From contig NC_091557.1 in assembly GCF_042767895.1 (NCBI RefSeq), forward strand, positions 43,355,005 to 43,365,004: a stretch of 10,000 nucleotides of DNA. Reading direction: 5' to 3'. A model generated the notes under the pieces. It had not been told where the DNA came from. It worked only from the letters and a program-made list of their open reading frames with translations, and made no database searches. Below, piece by piece: positions 1 to 8,221 of the stretch. Every line of letters begins with the position of its first letter. The stretch's first letter is position 1. The stretch comes from Penaeus vannamei. Its lineage: Eukaryota; Arthropoda; Malacostraca; Decapoda; Penaeidae. The position numbers and the translations under genes were made by a program.

Positions 1-710
1 TATGTAAATAGATATGCGAGTGTGTGTGTGTGTGAACAAAGCTGTCTATGTTTCAAGTTTTGGTACTACACCTCCAGCGAATAAATATAATTCGGTAGCA
101 TGGGCAATCTCCCACAAGGATAAGCAGGATGCATAGGACAGATCTCCAGATCTAAAGCTTCGTGGAATTTTCTTTCTACAGATAGAATGATTTGCTGAAT
201 AAATGAATAAATGAATAGAAATGAAAAGGCGTTCACGGAAATTCCTGGTTATACGGAACTAGAAAAGGGTAAGGCCATAGGAGCAAAGATGTTTGCAAAG
301 AGACGACTGGTGGAAATTCATTGCCAAATACCTCTATTTATCCTTGTTTACGTCATTTTTCGCATAAGCAATTTGGTGTTTGCAGAAAGTTAAATGTGGG
401 CTTTGCTTGTCGCTCTTTACTTCAAGTACAGCTTCTTTTATCATTGAACTAATTGCTGTTTTCGTCATTGTCCAAGGTCTTCGTTTAAGGAGTGTGCGTA
501 TGTGTGCATGTATGTAAATGTATTTTTTACATAGTATATATAAACACATGAAATCCAATTATGCGTGTTTTACGACGCTGACTACTACCCGCAGTTCACC
601 ATTATATTATACTGTGCACCGTAAAACACCCATACAGGGTATATCAACAATCAAAGTCGTTAGCGTGAACCACCCTATCATACTCAGCACCACCTTAAGT
701 GGATTTCATT
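1..710. other. AT-rich stretch without a supported gene
   Basis: This stretch has mixed AT-rich sequence with a short (TG)7 array at 21-34. Two AGATCT hexamers occur at 140-145 and 148-153, and an AATAAATGAATAAATGAAT run lies near 197-215. A 60-codon frame at 211-393 on the plus strand is the only open frame worth naming. It has a charged first half and a hydrophobic C-terminal segment (around residues 41-58, including PLFILVYVIF), but it matches no family I recognise. I see no promoter, splice signal or RNA gene that I would defend. Confidence 0.6.
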
Positions 711-729
711 TGTGTGTGTGTGTGTGTGT
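711..729 (+). repeat. (TG)n microsatellite, about 9 units
   Basis: An uninterrupted TG run directly abuts the purine-rich tract that follows. The junction makes a compound block of alternating purine-pyrimidine DNA next to homopurine DNA. Confidence 0.95.
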
Positions 730-736
730 AAAATGC

Positions 737-870
737 AAGGGAGAAAGGGTGGGAGGGGAAGAGGGGGAGAGCGTGAAAGGGAAGTGAGTGAGGAAGGAGG
801 GAAGGGAAGAGGGTGGAGGTGAGAAAGATGGCGACGAGGAAGGTGGGTGGAGGTGAGGAAGGAGGGAGGG
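737..870 (+). repeat. Purine-rich (GGA/GGGA) tract, degenerate
   Basis: By hand count 121 of 134 bases (90%) are purines on the plus strand. The tract has internal repeats: GTGAGGAAGGAGGGA occurs at 788-802 and 853-867, and GGGTGGAGGTGAG at 811-823 and 845-857. It is therefore a degenerate tandem or duplicated low-complexity repeat. Purine bias weakens after 870, although GA-rich sequence continues to about 895. The open frames on both strands here follow from base composition (Arg/Gly/Glu or Pro/Ser-rich) and are not genes. Confidence 0.9.
747..767 (+). other. Canonical G-quadruplex motif
   Basis: Four G runs of 3, 3, 4 and 5 are separated by loops of 1 (T), 1 (A) and 4 (AAGA) bases. This fits the strict pattern G3+ N1-7 repeated. 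Short loops are generally associated with stable quadruplexes. Whether it folds in vivo cannot be read from sequence. Confidence 0.7.
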
Positions 871-895
871 AAGCGTAGTACAGATGAGGAAGAAG

Positions 896-1922
896 TGTTT
901 TTATGCGTCACACTTCACCAGTTCGAATGCTTTCTCCACTGAAGGCTACCACACTATTAAAGTCAGGAATAATCACTGTCATTAAAATCCTTTTTTGTTG
1001 CATCCCCGAAACCCCAAACAGTTTGATACACTTTGACACATGTTTGCCCTTTACATCCACATTATTGAAACATGATGACACCTCTTTTCATTTTGTATCA
1101 AAGTGTTTGCCTCTACCTTGATCCACTCTGGCCAGCCAATCAGAGCACGATATTTTCCAGATTTCCACGCAGGTTCAGATAGGAATTTATATTTTCATTG
1201 ATTACAAATCGCATCATAAATTTCTTGATACAAAATTTTACGTTGCAGGTGCATAAAATGTCTTTTTGACAATATATCAAATACATTCTCTCGCGTAAAT
1301 TTTTTTAGTCAATCATAACGGTCGCTGGAACGACATGGTAAGTATTTTCATCGTGTCCAAATTATAAAACATGATATTGACTTTGGTTTGATGAATGTCT
1401 TAAAAATCATTCTGTGCCTCCATGTTACAACTTTACAGACTCAAAACTATCAGAGAATAGACTATGTATCTTGATTTGTTGATATTATTTGATAATTAAG
1501 ACAAGTAAATATCTCTCATCATTGGTATTATCTAGTTTTTTCATTCGAACACAGAGCTCACTCACTTCCACTTTTTATATGAAGAACATTGCATGTAATA
1601 AGAAAAAAAGAAAAAAAAATGTTTTGACCGAATCTTAGAAATTCATTTGCAAGTTTCAACAACTTTGCGAATCGAAATGGAGTGTGCATAAACCCCGACC
1701 CATATTTGCAGAGGTTAAGTACTCTTCATTTCATTTGAAGCTTTTACATTTTTCTTGTAATTAAATGTCTTACCTGCATATAAGGTACTTTAATGCTTTT
1801 CAATTGACTTTTCTGTAGTAAAATTAAGAAAAATAATATTTTTCTCAGAACTTGAAACGATGATACTCGTGTTCTCTAGCGAGCATAATACAACATCAAG
1901 CATGTATCAAAGTGTTCAGTCG
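896..1922. other. AT-rich stretch without a supported gene
   Basis: There is no microsatellite of note and no RNA gene. The 72-codon plus frame at 903-1121 is unremarkable in composition and matches nothing I recognise. An A-rich patch (AAGAAAAAAAGAAAAAAAA type) lies near 1599-1619. A CCAAT-type motif at 1134-1143 is listed separately. Confidence 0.6.
1134..1143 (+). promoter_or_regulatory. CCAAT-box motif (NF-Y type), isolated
   Basis: AGCCAATCAG matches the extended CCAAT consensus bound by NF-Y (purines, CCAAT, then S-R-G). There is no TATA box or gene start in a sensible position nearby. It is a motif match only. Confidence 0.25.
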
Positions 1923-1944
1923 GAAGGCTATATAAGGAGCCTTC
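1923..1944. other. Perfect 7-bp hairpin enclosing a TATA-like loop
   Basis: GAAGGCT at 1923-1929 is the exact reverse complement of AGCCTTC at 1938-1944. The 8-base loop ATATAAGG completes a TATATAAG box across the stem-loop edge, and the centre CTATATAAGG is one base from a CArG box. The potential Inr-like TTCAGT sites at 1941 and 1975 are respectively too close and too far for a standard TATA-Inr distance. Confidence 0.45.
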
Positions 1945-2050
1945 AGTATGTTTGGAAAATCACTGTAAGCTAAATTCAGTGCAGGATATGAGACAGACCG
2001 TGCTAAAGTGCCATACCCTATACTAATTTTACCATTTGTTTGGGAGAGAT
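1945..2050. other. Unique AT-rich sequence
   Basis: This is a short unique stretch between the hairpin and the AAAT array. Nothing is recognised in it. Confidence 0.5.
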
Positions 2051-2083
2051 TAAGTAAGTAGATAAATAAATAAATAAAAATAA
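2051..2083 (+). repeat. Short AAGT/AAAT tetranucleotide array
   Basis: TAAGTAAGTAGA is followed by four (ATAA) units and an A-rich tail. The 82-codon minus-strand frame covering it reads through the repeat as a hydrophobic stretch and is not a credible gene. Confidence 0.75.
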
Positions 2084-3216
2084 TGAAGAAGAAAAACATG
2101 ATGCATCTAGGTTCCAGTAATGAATAATAGTTCTGTATATACAAGAACTTACCTCTTGTGATATATAACGTCCATTCTTTTCGTTAGACATTTAGCAGTA
2201 GTGGACATTATCGCATAAAAACAAGAGTGCAATAGAGAAAAGGCAGGCGTGATCCTTTTTGTTATTTTCACCTTTTATTGTTAATATATCTACTATTTTT
2301 AATTTGTGCAATTGAGATGCCAAATTTGGAAACAGCTCTTGCCATGGTATGTCATATTCATTGCAATTAATTAAAAATTGGTGCTAAAAAGTAACCGTTT
2401 AGAGATTGACTTAGATATAGACAAATATGGAACGCATATGGAGATAAATGTCCACCATCATTGTGCAACCTAACGTTTATACCCTTGTTTCCTATTATGT
2501 AATGTGTAAAATATATAGTCGATTAGTAATTATGATTCATTAGGGAGAAATCTTAGTAATGAGATTATCGTTGGTATGGATGGATTTTCTAGACAATACT
2601 GGACTGTGGGTTTAATAAAGTGAACCCAAAAAAGTGAGTTATTTGTTTTGATATTGACACTGGAGTTACAGTGACGAATATATAATGAATTAATTTCCTA
2701 GATATAATTATTGTTGAAAATTGGATTTGATAATGAAGTTGGTTTACCTTGTTAACTACGCTAATGAACTCGCGTAAATCAAATTGTTTATCTTAATACA
2801 ATTTACTTAAGTGAATTTGTGTTAATGAACCTGTTTATTTTGTGTCGAGTTCTGTGACTGAAATTGTGCTGATTAGTTAATCCTATAACAACTTGTGGAA
2901 GAAATCAGTGATAAGAATTGAACTAATAGCATTAATGTCATATTTAAACATTAAATGCATTGCATGAATTGTTAATGAGCGTATGTTTATATCATTATTT
3001 GCAAAACTATTTACAAGTTGAATTTAATTTAAAAAATCGATCATATAGCAGAATGATTTGAATAAACACCTGAATCATAGTGTGTAATACATAAATGTCA
3101 TTAGCAAAACTGATAACAAAGAAAAACCTAAACAATAAAAAAAACAAGAACAATAGTTAACAGATGAGCTTAGTTAACATGACGTTTTTACTTCATTAAT
3201 TAATTTATTCATTAAT
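2084..3216. other. Very AT-rich stretch, no gene
   Basis: A sample line (2701-2760) is 27% GC by hand count. I find no open frame of note, no microsatellite and no RNA gene. A TGGGTT...AACCCA stem (2607-2612 with 2623-2628) has AATAAA in its loop. TTAATGA-type words recur loosely at 2700-2990 without forming a regular array. Confidence 0.6.
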
Positions 3217-3226
3217 GGGGGGGGGG
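3217..3226 (+). repeat. G10 homopolymer
   Basis: Ten consecutive G residues stand in otherwise AT-rich DNA. A CCCCC run at about 3280-3293 (ctgaccccctaaa) could pair with it across a loop of roughly 50 bases, and the flanks (GGGGGTAATCCTACAT versus the complement GGGGGTCAGATTACAT) are loosely similar. The inverted repeat is imperfect. Confidence 0.85.
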
Positions 3227-3830
3227 TAATCCTACATAGATAAAACTGAGTTGAACACCACCTTTTTGAACAGCGAATGTAATCTGACCCCCTAAAAAAC
3301 TACATAATGTGACAAGAAGCGGTTATTATCGTGACCCGGAATTGGGCAAATTACTTTGACATTTATTACCTGGTGCCATAACCTCGAAATAACCAAAATA
3401 TGGACACAGCGCATTGAATCCCAAACGAAAATTACGCTCAGAAGTTTTCCCATTTCTAGTCATATAAATTTTCCTTGAATTCTGTTTCTTGTATCTCTTT
3501 TAGCCTCTGTCTAAAAGGAGGAAAGATAGGTTTATGTTTTCTTGTTTTTGTTTCCGTTTTTGCAGGCAGATTTCTTTATTGAATAGTTGGATTTTCTCAG
3601 ATTTTAATTCTCCACAGCCGGAGAATAGCAGATTTTAGTGACTTATTTTTGTAAAATTTTATAGGGTCAGTTTTGGTTTTGGGTACTTCGACTCTCAGCA
3701 TTATCATTTTGTGGAGTTTCGTCAACTATGAAAACAAAAATAATACCTAAGAAACTAGTATGTCACACTGGAACTAAATTCTACGCATTAAAAGATTTTT
3801 AAGGCGTTGGTTTTTACCAAACATTGCGCT
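3227..3830. other. AT-rich stretch without a supported gene
   Basis: Mixed-composition sequence with all frames short. Pyrimidine-rich and T-rich patches occur near 3535-3560. No repeat family or RNA gene is recognised. Confidence 0.6.
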
Positions 3831-3853
3831 AAAAAAAAAAAAAAAAAAAAAAA
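3831..3853 (+). repeat. A23 homopolymer
   Basis: A run of 23 A residues. It could be the tail of an old retroposed copy lying upstream, but I found no target-site duplication around it, no recognisable SINE/LINE head and no polyadenylation signal at the right distance. The two minus-strand frames that cross it gain length only from the poly-Phe it encodes. Confidence 0.95.
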
Positions 3854-4923
3854 GTTGTTTTGCACCACGCGATAATACTGCTCTGTTCCACGTATGCTGT
3901 CGGAGTTGCAGCATTCTTTTCGACCGGTTTTCCTCGCCAGTGCTTCTCTGGTGCATATTTTGATCCCTGATTCATGGTTGGGGTAGGTCATTACATTCGT
4001 CTATGCTGAGAGTGATGCTCCAGCTGAACTTAACTTGTTTATATGTGCCTGTGTCTTACTTTTATTATTATTATTTTTTCTTGAGTGTAATCCTAGAGTG
4101 AATAAAGTATACATTTTAAAGTTTTTAAATATCCTCTGAATACGAAAACCGATAACGCATAATAGATAAATAGATAAATACTGGTGGAAATTCACACATT
4201 TCACTTCAGAGTATAACAAAATTTCATATCCATTAGTGCCCAAGTCACTTAATACAAAGTGAAATTATTGTGAAGCGAAAAAGTTCACAGAAAAAACAAC
4301 TTAAATGCACCTTGAGGTCATCTTACAGTAAGTTCTCCTGAGGCAATGGCAGGTTTATTGTTGGCCATAAAACGTTTTTTTAATGGTTGAATTATTTTTG
4401 CTACTGCATAAAGACATGCGTACATGTGAAAACTTTGAGACAGATACAAGTAGAAAAAAATATACCGTTGGATAGAAAAAGAAATCATCAAAGAGATTGT
4501 TGATGTTTTATTGCTTTTAATTTCATTTTTTGTTTCTTTTTTTAGACAGAGGGTTTTATTCTTACAATAAAGTTATTTAAAACCATATTGCATTATGTGT
4601 TTTCATGTTGGTACGGGCAATTCACACATACACACAAACACACGCTAATACATAATCTAAACATTGGTCATTTTACTTGTAAATCCACATGGGAGAGAAA
4701 AGATTAAATGGTCAAAAAGATATAAATTAAATGCAGTCTGCTTTTACTATCTTATCATTTTCATTCTCACAAGAGGTTTTTCTCTCGTATATTCTCTTTA
4801 CATGGTCCCTTTATCCTATATGCAAAACGCGGCAGAATAATGAGTGTTGTTTTCCTGGTTACTTGAAAAAAATATAGTTTTTATGTTTCCTTCAACCCTC
4901 CCTTCGCCCCCATCCCTTAGAAA
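3854..4923. other. AT-rich stretch without a supported gene
   Basis: Positions 3854-3990 are somewhat more GC-balanced and open on the minus strand, but match nothing I recognise. Tiny simple repeats occur: TTATTATTATT near 4060-4075, a GATAAATA duplication at 4164-4179, and ACACA-type sequence at 4622-4645. No RNA gene is seen. Confidence 0.6.
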
Positions 4924-5070
<147 letters not shown>

Positions 5071-5314
5071 AAAAGCAATCCTCTGAGATTTGACCAGGAT
5101 GTTGAACCAAGGGTGACGTGACAACCTCTCGGCCTTCCTCTATTCAGACGTTACTCTCTGAGCAAGGAGGAAAGGTGCCAATTAAGACCCAACCGAGATA
5201 TTCTTTCTGATATCTTACCCAGAAACCGGACAGTACGGAAAATAGGAGCCATTTTAATAAATTGTCAATCCTGGTGGTAGTGCTATATAATCAATATGGA
5301 TACTGGCAGGAAAG
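5071..5314. other. Unique segment between GT array and minisatellite
   Basis: Composition is more balanced than in the AT-rich flanks. A 33-codon minus-strand frame (5252-5151) starts with ATG, but it is short, lacks a recognisable domain and has no supporting signals. A small AGATAT/ATATCT stem lies at about 5197-5216. Nothing is identified. Confidence 0.5.
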
Positions 5315-5726
5315 AGTTTAGAATCCTTACTAATGGAAGTTAGGATCAGAATCAGTGCTATTGTGAAAAACGTTAAATGTTTGAGGTTCAGTACTAGTAG
5401 AAAACCGTTATATATAAGGATTATTTCTAGTGAAAAAAGTTAGATGTTAACTGATCAGTACTACTACTACTAATAATAAAAAAGTTAATGTTAAAAGGAT
5501 CAGTACAAGTGGGAGAAAATGTTATATTATAGAGTGGGAAAAACGTTAGATATTATAGGATCAGTGCTAGTGAAAAACAAAAACAAAAAAGAAAACGTTA
5601 GATATAAGATCAGTGTTTGTGAAAAAAAAAACGCTAGATGTTAAAGGATCAATGCAAATGAGAAAAAAACGCTCGATATTAAAAATCAGGACTAAAGAAA
5701 AAAAAAAAACTCAAATGATCAGTGCT

Positions 5727-5774
<48 letters not shown>

Positions 5775-5850
5775 GATTAGCACTTGTGGAAAAAAGGTTA
5801 GATGTTAAAGAATCAGTACCAGTAGAAAAAATAAACGTTAGATGTGAAAG
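5315..5850 (+). repeat. Diverged minisatellite, about 13 units of mostly 32-40 bp
   Basis: Units resemble GTTAGATGTTAAAGGATCAG followed by TGCTAGTG and an A-run ending in C. I read unit starts near 5315, 5339, 5372, 5407, 5439, 5484, 5521, 5545, 5597, 5633, 5671, 5711, 5772, 5797 and 5837. The GATCAGT core and the terminal A-run are the most conserved parts. Unit length varies because the A-run varies (3 to 12), one unit carries (TAC)4 plus (TAA)3 at 5459-5479, one carries AAAAACAAAAACAAAAAA at 5572-5589, and one is split by a T43 run. The unit at 5521 is short and lacks the GATCAGT core. No coding frame runs through it. Confidence 0.85.
5729..5771 (+). repeat. T43 homopolymer inside the minisatellite
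   Basis: Forty-three T residues directly follow GATCAGTGCTAG, where other units have a G and then an A-run. It is the longest homopolymer in the window. A12 lies just upstream (5698-5709), so the two could pair across about 19 bases. The exact length is liable to sequencing or assembly error. Confidence 0.9.
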
Positions 5851-5996
5851 CCCAACATTCATATACACGATTTCCTGTGGAGCAATAATGTTGAAACTTT
5901 AAACTAGAGAGCAACACAAGCCACCCGAGAACCCAGTAAACTTTCACCTCTGGCTAATAAGGATATAAAGGACAGACGTCTGGTCAGTTGGCGATC
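5851..5996. other. Unique segment with TATA, palindrome and Inr-like motifs
   Basis: TATAAAG (5964-5970), the 10-bp palindrome CAGACGTCTG (5973-5982) and TCAGTT (5984-5989, an arthropod-type initiator) follow each other closely. The TATA-to-initiator distance (22 bases to the putative +1 A) is shorter than the usual 25-31, and no gene follows, so this is not called as a promoter. Confidence 0.3.
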
Positions 5997-6027
5997 TTTC
6001 TCTTTTTTTTTTTTTTTCTTTTTTTTT
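5997..6027 (+). repeat. Pyrimidine (T-rich) tract
   Basis: CTTTCTC is followed by T15, C and T9. It is low-complexity sequence of the kind found in introns and intergenic DNA. The following sequence gives no exon that I can support. Confidence 0.85.
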
Positions 6028-6101
6028 ATCCTGTACCCTTAGGTCATCAGTCTCGGTAAATTTATACGAAATACATGTTTATTATATATACATGTATGAT
6101 G

Positions 6102-6103
<2 letters not shown>

Positions 6104-6173
<70 letters not shown>
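6104..6173. repeat. (AT)35 microsatellite
   Basis: A pure 70-base AT run. It is self-complementary and prone to cruciform extrusion and to length error in assembly. It feeds Tyr-Ile repeats into frames on both strands, which explains three apparent open frames here. Confidence 0.98.
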
Positions 6174-6175
<2 letters not shown>

Positions 6176-6256
6176 CCACACACACACACACAGTACAGAG
6201 ATACACACACACATGCACTACCACACATACACCCACACACCCATAAACACCCACAG
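6176..6256 (+). repeat. Degenerate CA-rich repeat
   Basis: CACACACACACACA from 6177 degrades into ACACCC, ATACAC and CATAAACACC words. With the adjoining AT array it forms an (AT)n(CA)n compound microsatellite. Confidence 0.9.
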
Positions 6257-6472
6257 GAACGTGGGAGACTTGCATCCCGACCACCAGTCGTAAATAGACA
6301 GTCAACTCCATTAACCCTGTCCCCTGAGGTCAGTCAACTGCAGATGAAATCAATCGAACAAGTGTATCACCAAGACAGGCAGACAAGTGACAATAAGTGG
6401 AGTTTCATTTGCATTGCTTTGGCCTGCATGTTGCTCTTCCCTGGCAGTGCTGTTTTGTTGATTTGTAGTCTT
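6257..6472. other. Unique island between repeat blocks
   Basis: About 215 bp of balanced-composition DNA stand between two simple-repeat blocks. One plus frame is open throughout, reads into both flanking repeats (6092-6712 overall) and includes a hydrophobic stretch with ICIALACMLLFPGSAVLLIC that looks like a membrane segment. The repeats are stop-free in that frame, so only about 72 codons of unique sequence need to be open, which chance can supply. No homologue is recognised. Confidence 0.4.
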
Positions 6473-6720
6473 CTTATTCATGTACGTGCACATCCAAATT
6501 CACATTCGCATGTCTGTTTACAATTATATGACGGTACACGTACATATAGATTATACAATAAAAATTTTCATTCGCAAACACAGTCATACATATTCATGGG
6601 CATATTTGCATTCATATGCCTCTATACATCAAAAATGTACATATACATGCATCCATATACATATACACGTGCACATTCATATTTACGCATATATATACTA
6701 TACATTATATAATATATGAT
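6473..6720. repeat. Cryptically simple ACAT/CATA-rich DNA
   Basis: ACATAT, CATACA, ATTCGCA and TATACA words recur without a fixed period. It reads as a decayed CA/TA microsatellite. No gene or RNA is supported. Confidence 0.7.
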
Positions 6721-6839
6721 TATATATACATATACATACACATCCATATATGTGTGTATATATATGTATATATGCGTGTGTGTGTCTATATATGTGTATG
6801 TGTGCGTGTATGTGTGCGTGTGTGTGTGTGTGGGGGGGG
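6721..6839 (+). repeat. Compound TA/TG repeat ending in G8
   Basis: TATATACATATACATACA grades into TGTGTGTATATATATG and then into TG runs with occasional GC (6769-6831), closed by G8 at 6832-6839. Almost all of it is alternating pyrimidine-purine. Confidence 0.9.
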
Positions 6840-6864
6840 TAAATGTGAGTATATATGTATATAT

Positions 6865-6898
6865 ATTATTTATTTATTTACACACACACACACACACA
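6865..6898 (+). repeat. (TTTA)n then (CA)9
   Basis: TTATTTATTTATTTA at 6866-6880 is followed directly by CACACACACACACACACA at 6881-6898. It is a continuation of the compound block. Confidence 0.9.
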
Positions 6899-6902
6899 TA
6901 CA

Positions 6903-6993
<91 letters not shown>

Positions 6994-7002
6994 ATATATA
7001 TA
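6903..7002 (+). repeat. (TATC)22 followed by (TA)6
   Basis: Twenty-two perfect TATC units (6903-6990) end in a TA run (6991-7002). The perfect array implies high length polymorphism. Its three frames give the same Leu-Ser-Ile-Tyr repeat, which accounts for several overlapping open frames that are not genes. Confidence 0.98.
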
Positions 7003-7164
7003 GTGAAATGAACTTTAACCTCCACATAAGATTACTTAGGTGTTGAAAACAAAACATCAATTACATAATATACAATGTCAACAACTACATGTGCGCCAAA
7101 GGATATAAATAAAATGTAATCATATCTTTCATGCCAGATCGCGAATAATAAATGTATATATTTA
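7003..7164. other. Unique AT-rich spacer
   Basis: AT-rich sequence between the TATC array and the GC-rich patch. Minus-strand frames enter it from the patch and stop at 7087-7085 and near 7032. Nothing else is seen. Confidence 0.5.
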
Positions 7165-7490
7165 TGAGTGGAAGCGAGGAGGGGTTTTCCAGCTGAGCCA
7201 AAATCCAGAGTGATGGAATGGATGCAGTGCCAGGCCCTCGTCTTGGAGGGCCAGGTTTCGTCCTCTTCAGGATTGGCCGAGGCTAGGTCGACCTCAGGTC
7301 GTCTCCGCCACCGGGTCATGCAGACGGGACGGACCGAAGGCGATTTCCCCTGGAAGGTCGGCGACCGCTCTATCCTGTGGAGGAGAGGAACGAGTCTCCT
7401 GTGACGGGCTCACCCGCACCCGCCGGCGCGGTCATCTCGACATCCCCTTCCTCTGACCCGGTCATTATCTCTGTGGAAGGAGGCGATTGG
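7165..7490 (-). pseudogene. GC/CpG-rich patch, possible decayed coding or transposon fragment
   Basis: Positions 7201-7440 are 63% GC by hand count (152 of 240), against about 27% in sampled AT-rich DNA, with frequent CpG and sharp edges. On the minus strand three protein-like pieces lie in order but in different frames. The first is an ATG frame at 7465-7370 (31 residues, starting MTGSEEGDVEMTAPAGAGEP, TAG stop). The second is 7374-7294 (26 residues, starting DRAVADLPGEIAFGPSRL). The third is 7282-7085, starting PRPILKRTKPGPPRRGPG. A CCTTCCACAG acceptor-like site (7480-7471) precedes the first ATG. A GTGAG donor-like site (7413) and a second TCCTCCACAG site (ending 7375) bound 39 bases, but removing them keeps the frame and the TAG. 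A plus-strand frame at 7168-7404 (78 codons, from a GTG) is also open. I recognise no family. A frameshifted proline-rich protein or retroelement gag relic, a regulatory CpG-rich element, or a real small exon are all possible. Confidence 0.3.
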
Positions 7491-8176
7491 GTTAGATAGA
7501 TGCGGTTACTTGCTCCATTTTAATTGGTCGTGAATAGAATGGTCAGATATAGATGGATTAGTGTCACGGATGTACCAGCATGAGATTTCACTATACTAAG
7601 CAAATGCATTCTAAATGTATGTATTTATATATATACATATTTTCACATAGCTCTCAGATGTGGAACTATGCATATACAAAAAGACATACTTCTACATATA
7701 CTTAATTGGCCTCGAAAAAATGTTCTACGGTGTGTATCGAGTTCCAAGGCGTATATAGATATTATCATCAATATTAGTGTTGCATTCATCTTGACATGTA
7801 CGGACCATGACGGGTGTGATGACAAGCCAGTGAGATTTACAAAGGGCCTTAAGATTTCAACATGCAAGCTTTTTTTAAAAAAATTATACGCAATGAACAT
7901 GTTTCATCTGACTAGCAAGGATGCGAATTACCCCCACCCCCTTAAGTGCGAAAGTGGAGAAAAAAAAAAACGTTTTGCGCTAATACGGCTCTTACCGTCA
8001 GCATAAGAATAGGTATTACGTTTTTAAGGATTTTCAAGAATCTGTTGGATGCATAAGAATATGTACATGCTAGTGGATCGAATGACTGAGAGAATGAAAT
8101 ATACTCGGTATCATACACTGAGTTAATTGACAAAATACAGCAGATTCAGGCTACATACTAGATTCTGTATTATCGT
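7491..8176. other. AT-rich stretch without a supported gene
   Basis: Unique sequence. The 112-codon plus frame at 7668-8006 crosses several A-runs, has no recognisable domain, and is opposed by an 85-codon minus frame, so neither is credible alone. A10 and T-rich runs occur near 7960-7970 and 7870-7882. No RNA gene is seen. Confidence 0.5.
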
Positions 8177-8208
8177 AAAGAGAGAGGAGAGAGAGAAAAA
8201 GAAAGAGA
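8177..8208 (+). repeat. GA-rich tract
   Basis: AAAGAGAGAGGAGAGAGAGAAAAAGAAAGAGA type sequence. It contains several GAGAG words, the binding motif of GAGA factor in insects. It may equally be a short GA microsatellite. Confidence 0.8.
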
Positions 8209-8221
8209 ATCACAACCTTTG

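Noticed and set aside
684..911. Minus-strand Pro/Ser/Leu-rich frame
   Set aside because: It is the complement of the purine tract. Composition alone explains the bias.
1028..1106. Inverted pair ACACTTTGACACA / TGTATCAAAGTGT, with a direct copy of the second arm at 1903-1915
   Set aside because: A 13-14 base match in AT-rich DNA of this length is expected about once by chance. There are no longer arms or flanking duplications.
3774..3991. Two minus-strand frames near the A23 run, considered as a retrocopy
   Set aside because: Poly-Phe from the A-run joins unrelated sequence. No target-site duplication and no recognisable parent gene were found.
5151..5252. 33-codon minus-strand frame starting at ATG
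   Set aside because: It is too short to separate from chance, and no family or signal supports it.
5315..5850. CRISPR-like repeat-spacer array
   Set aside because: The repeated part itself varies and there are no unique spacers between fixed repeats. It is a diverged minisatellite in a eukaryotic setting.
6075..7046. Overlapping plus-strand frames of 60-206 codons with Tyr-Ile, His-Thr and Leu-Ser-Ile-Tyr runs
   Set aside because: They are generated by the AT, CA and TATC arrays. Several frames overlap in the same place, as expected from stop-free repeats.
7668..8006. 112-codon plus-strand frame
   Set aside because: It has no domain, crosses A-runs, overlaps an opposing 85-codon frame and lacks splice or promoter support.
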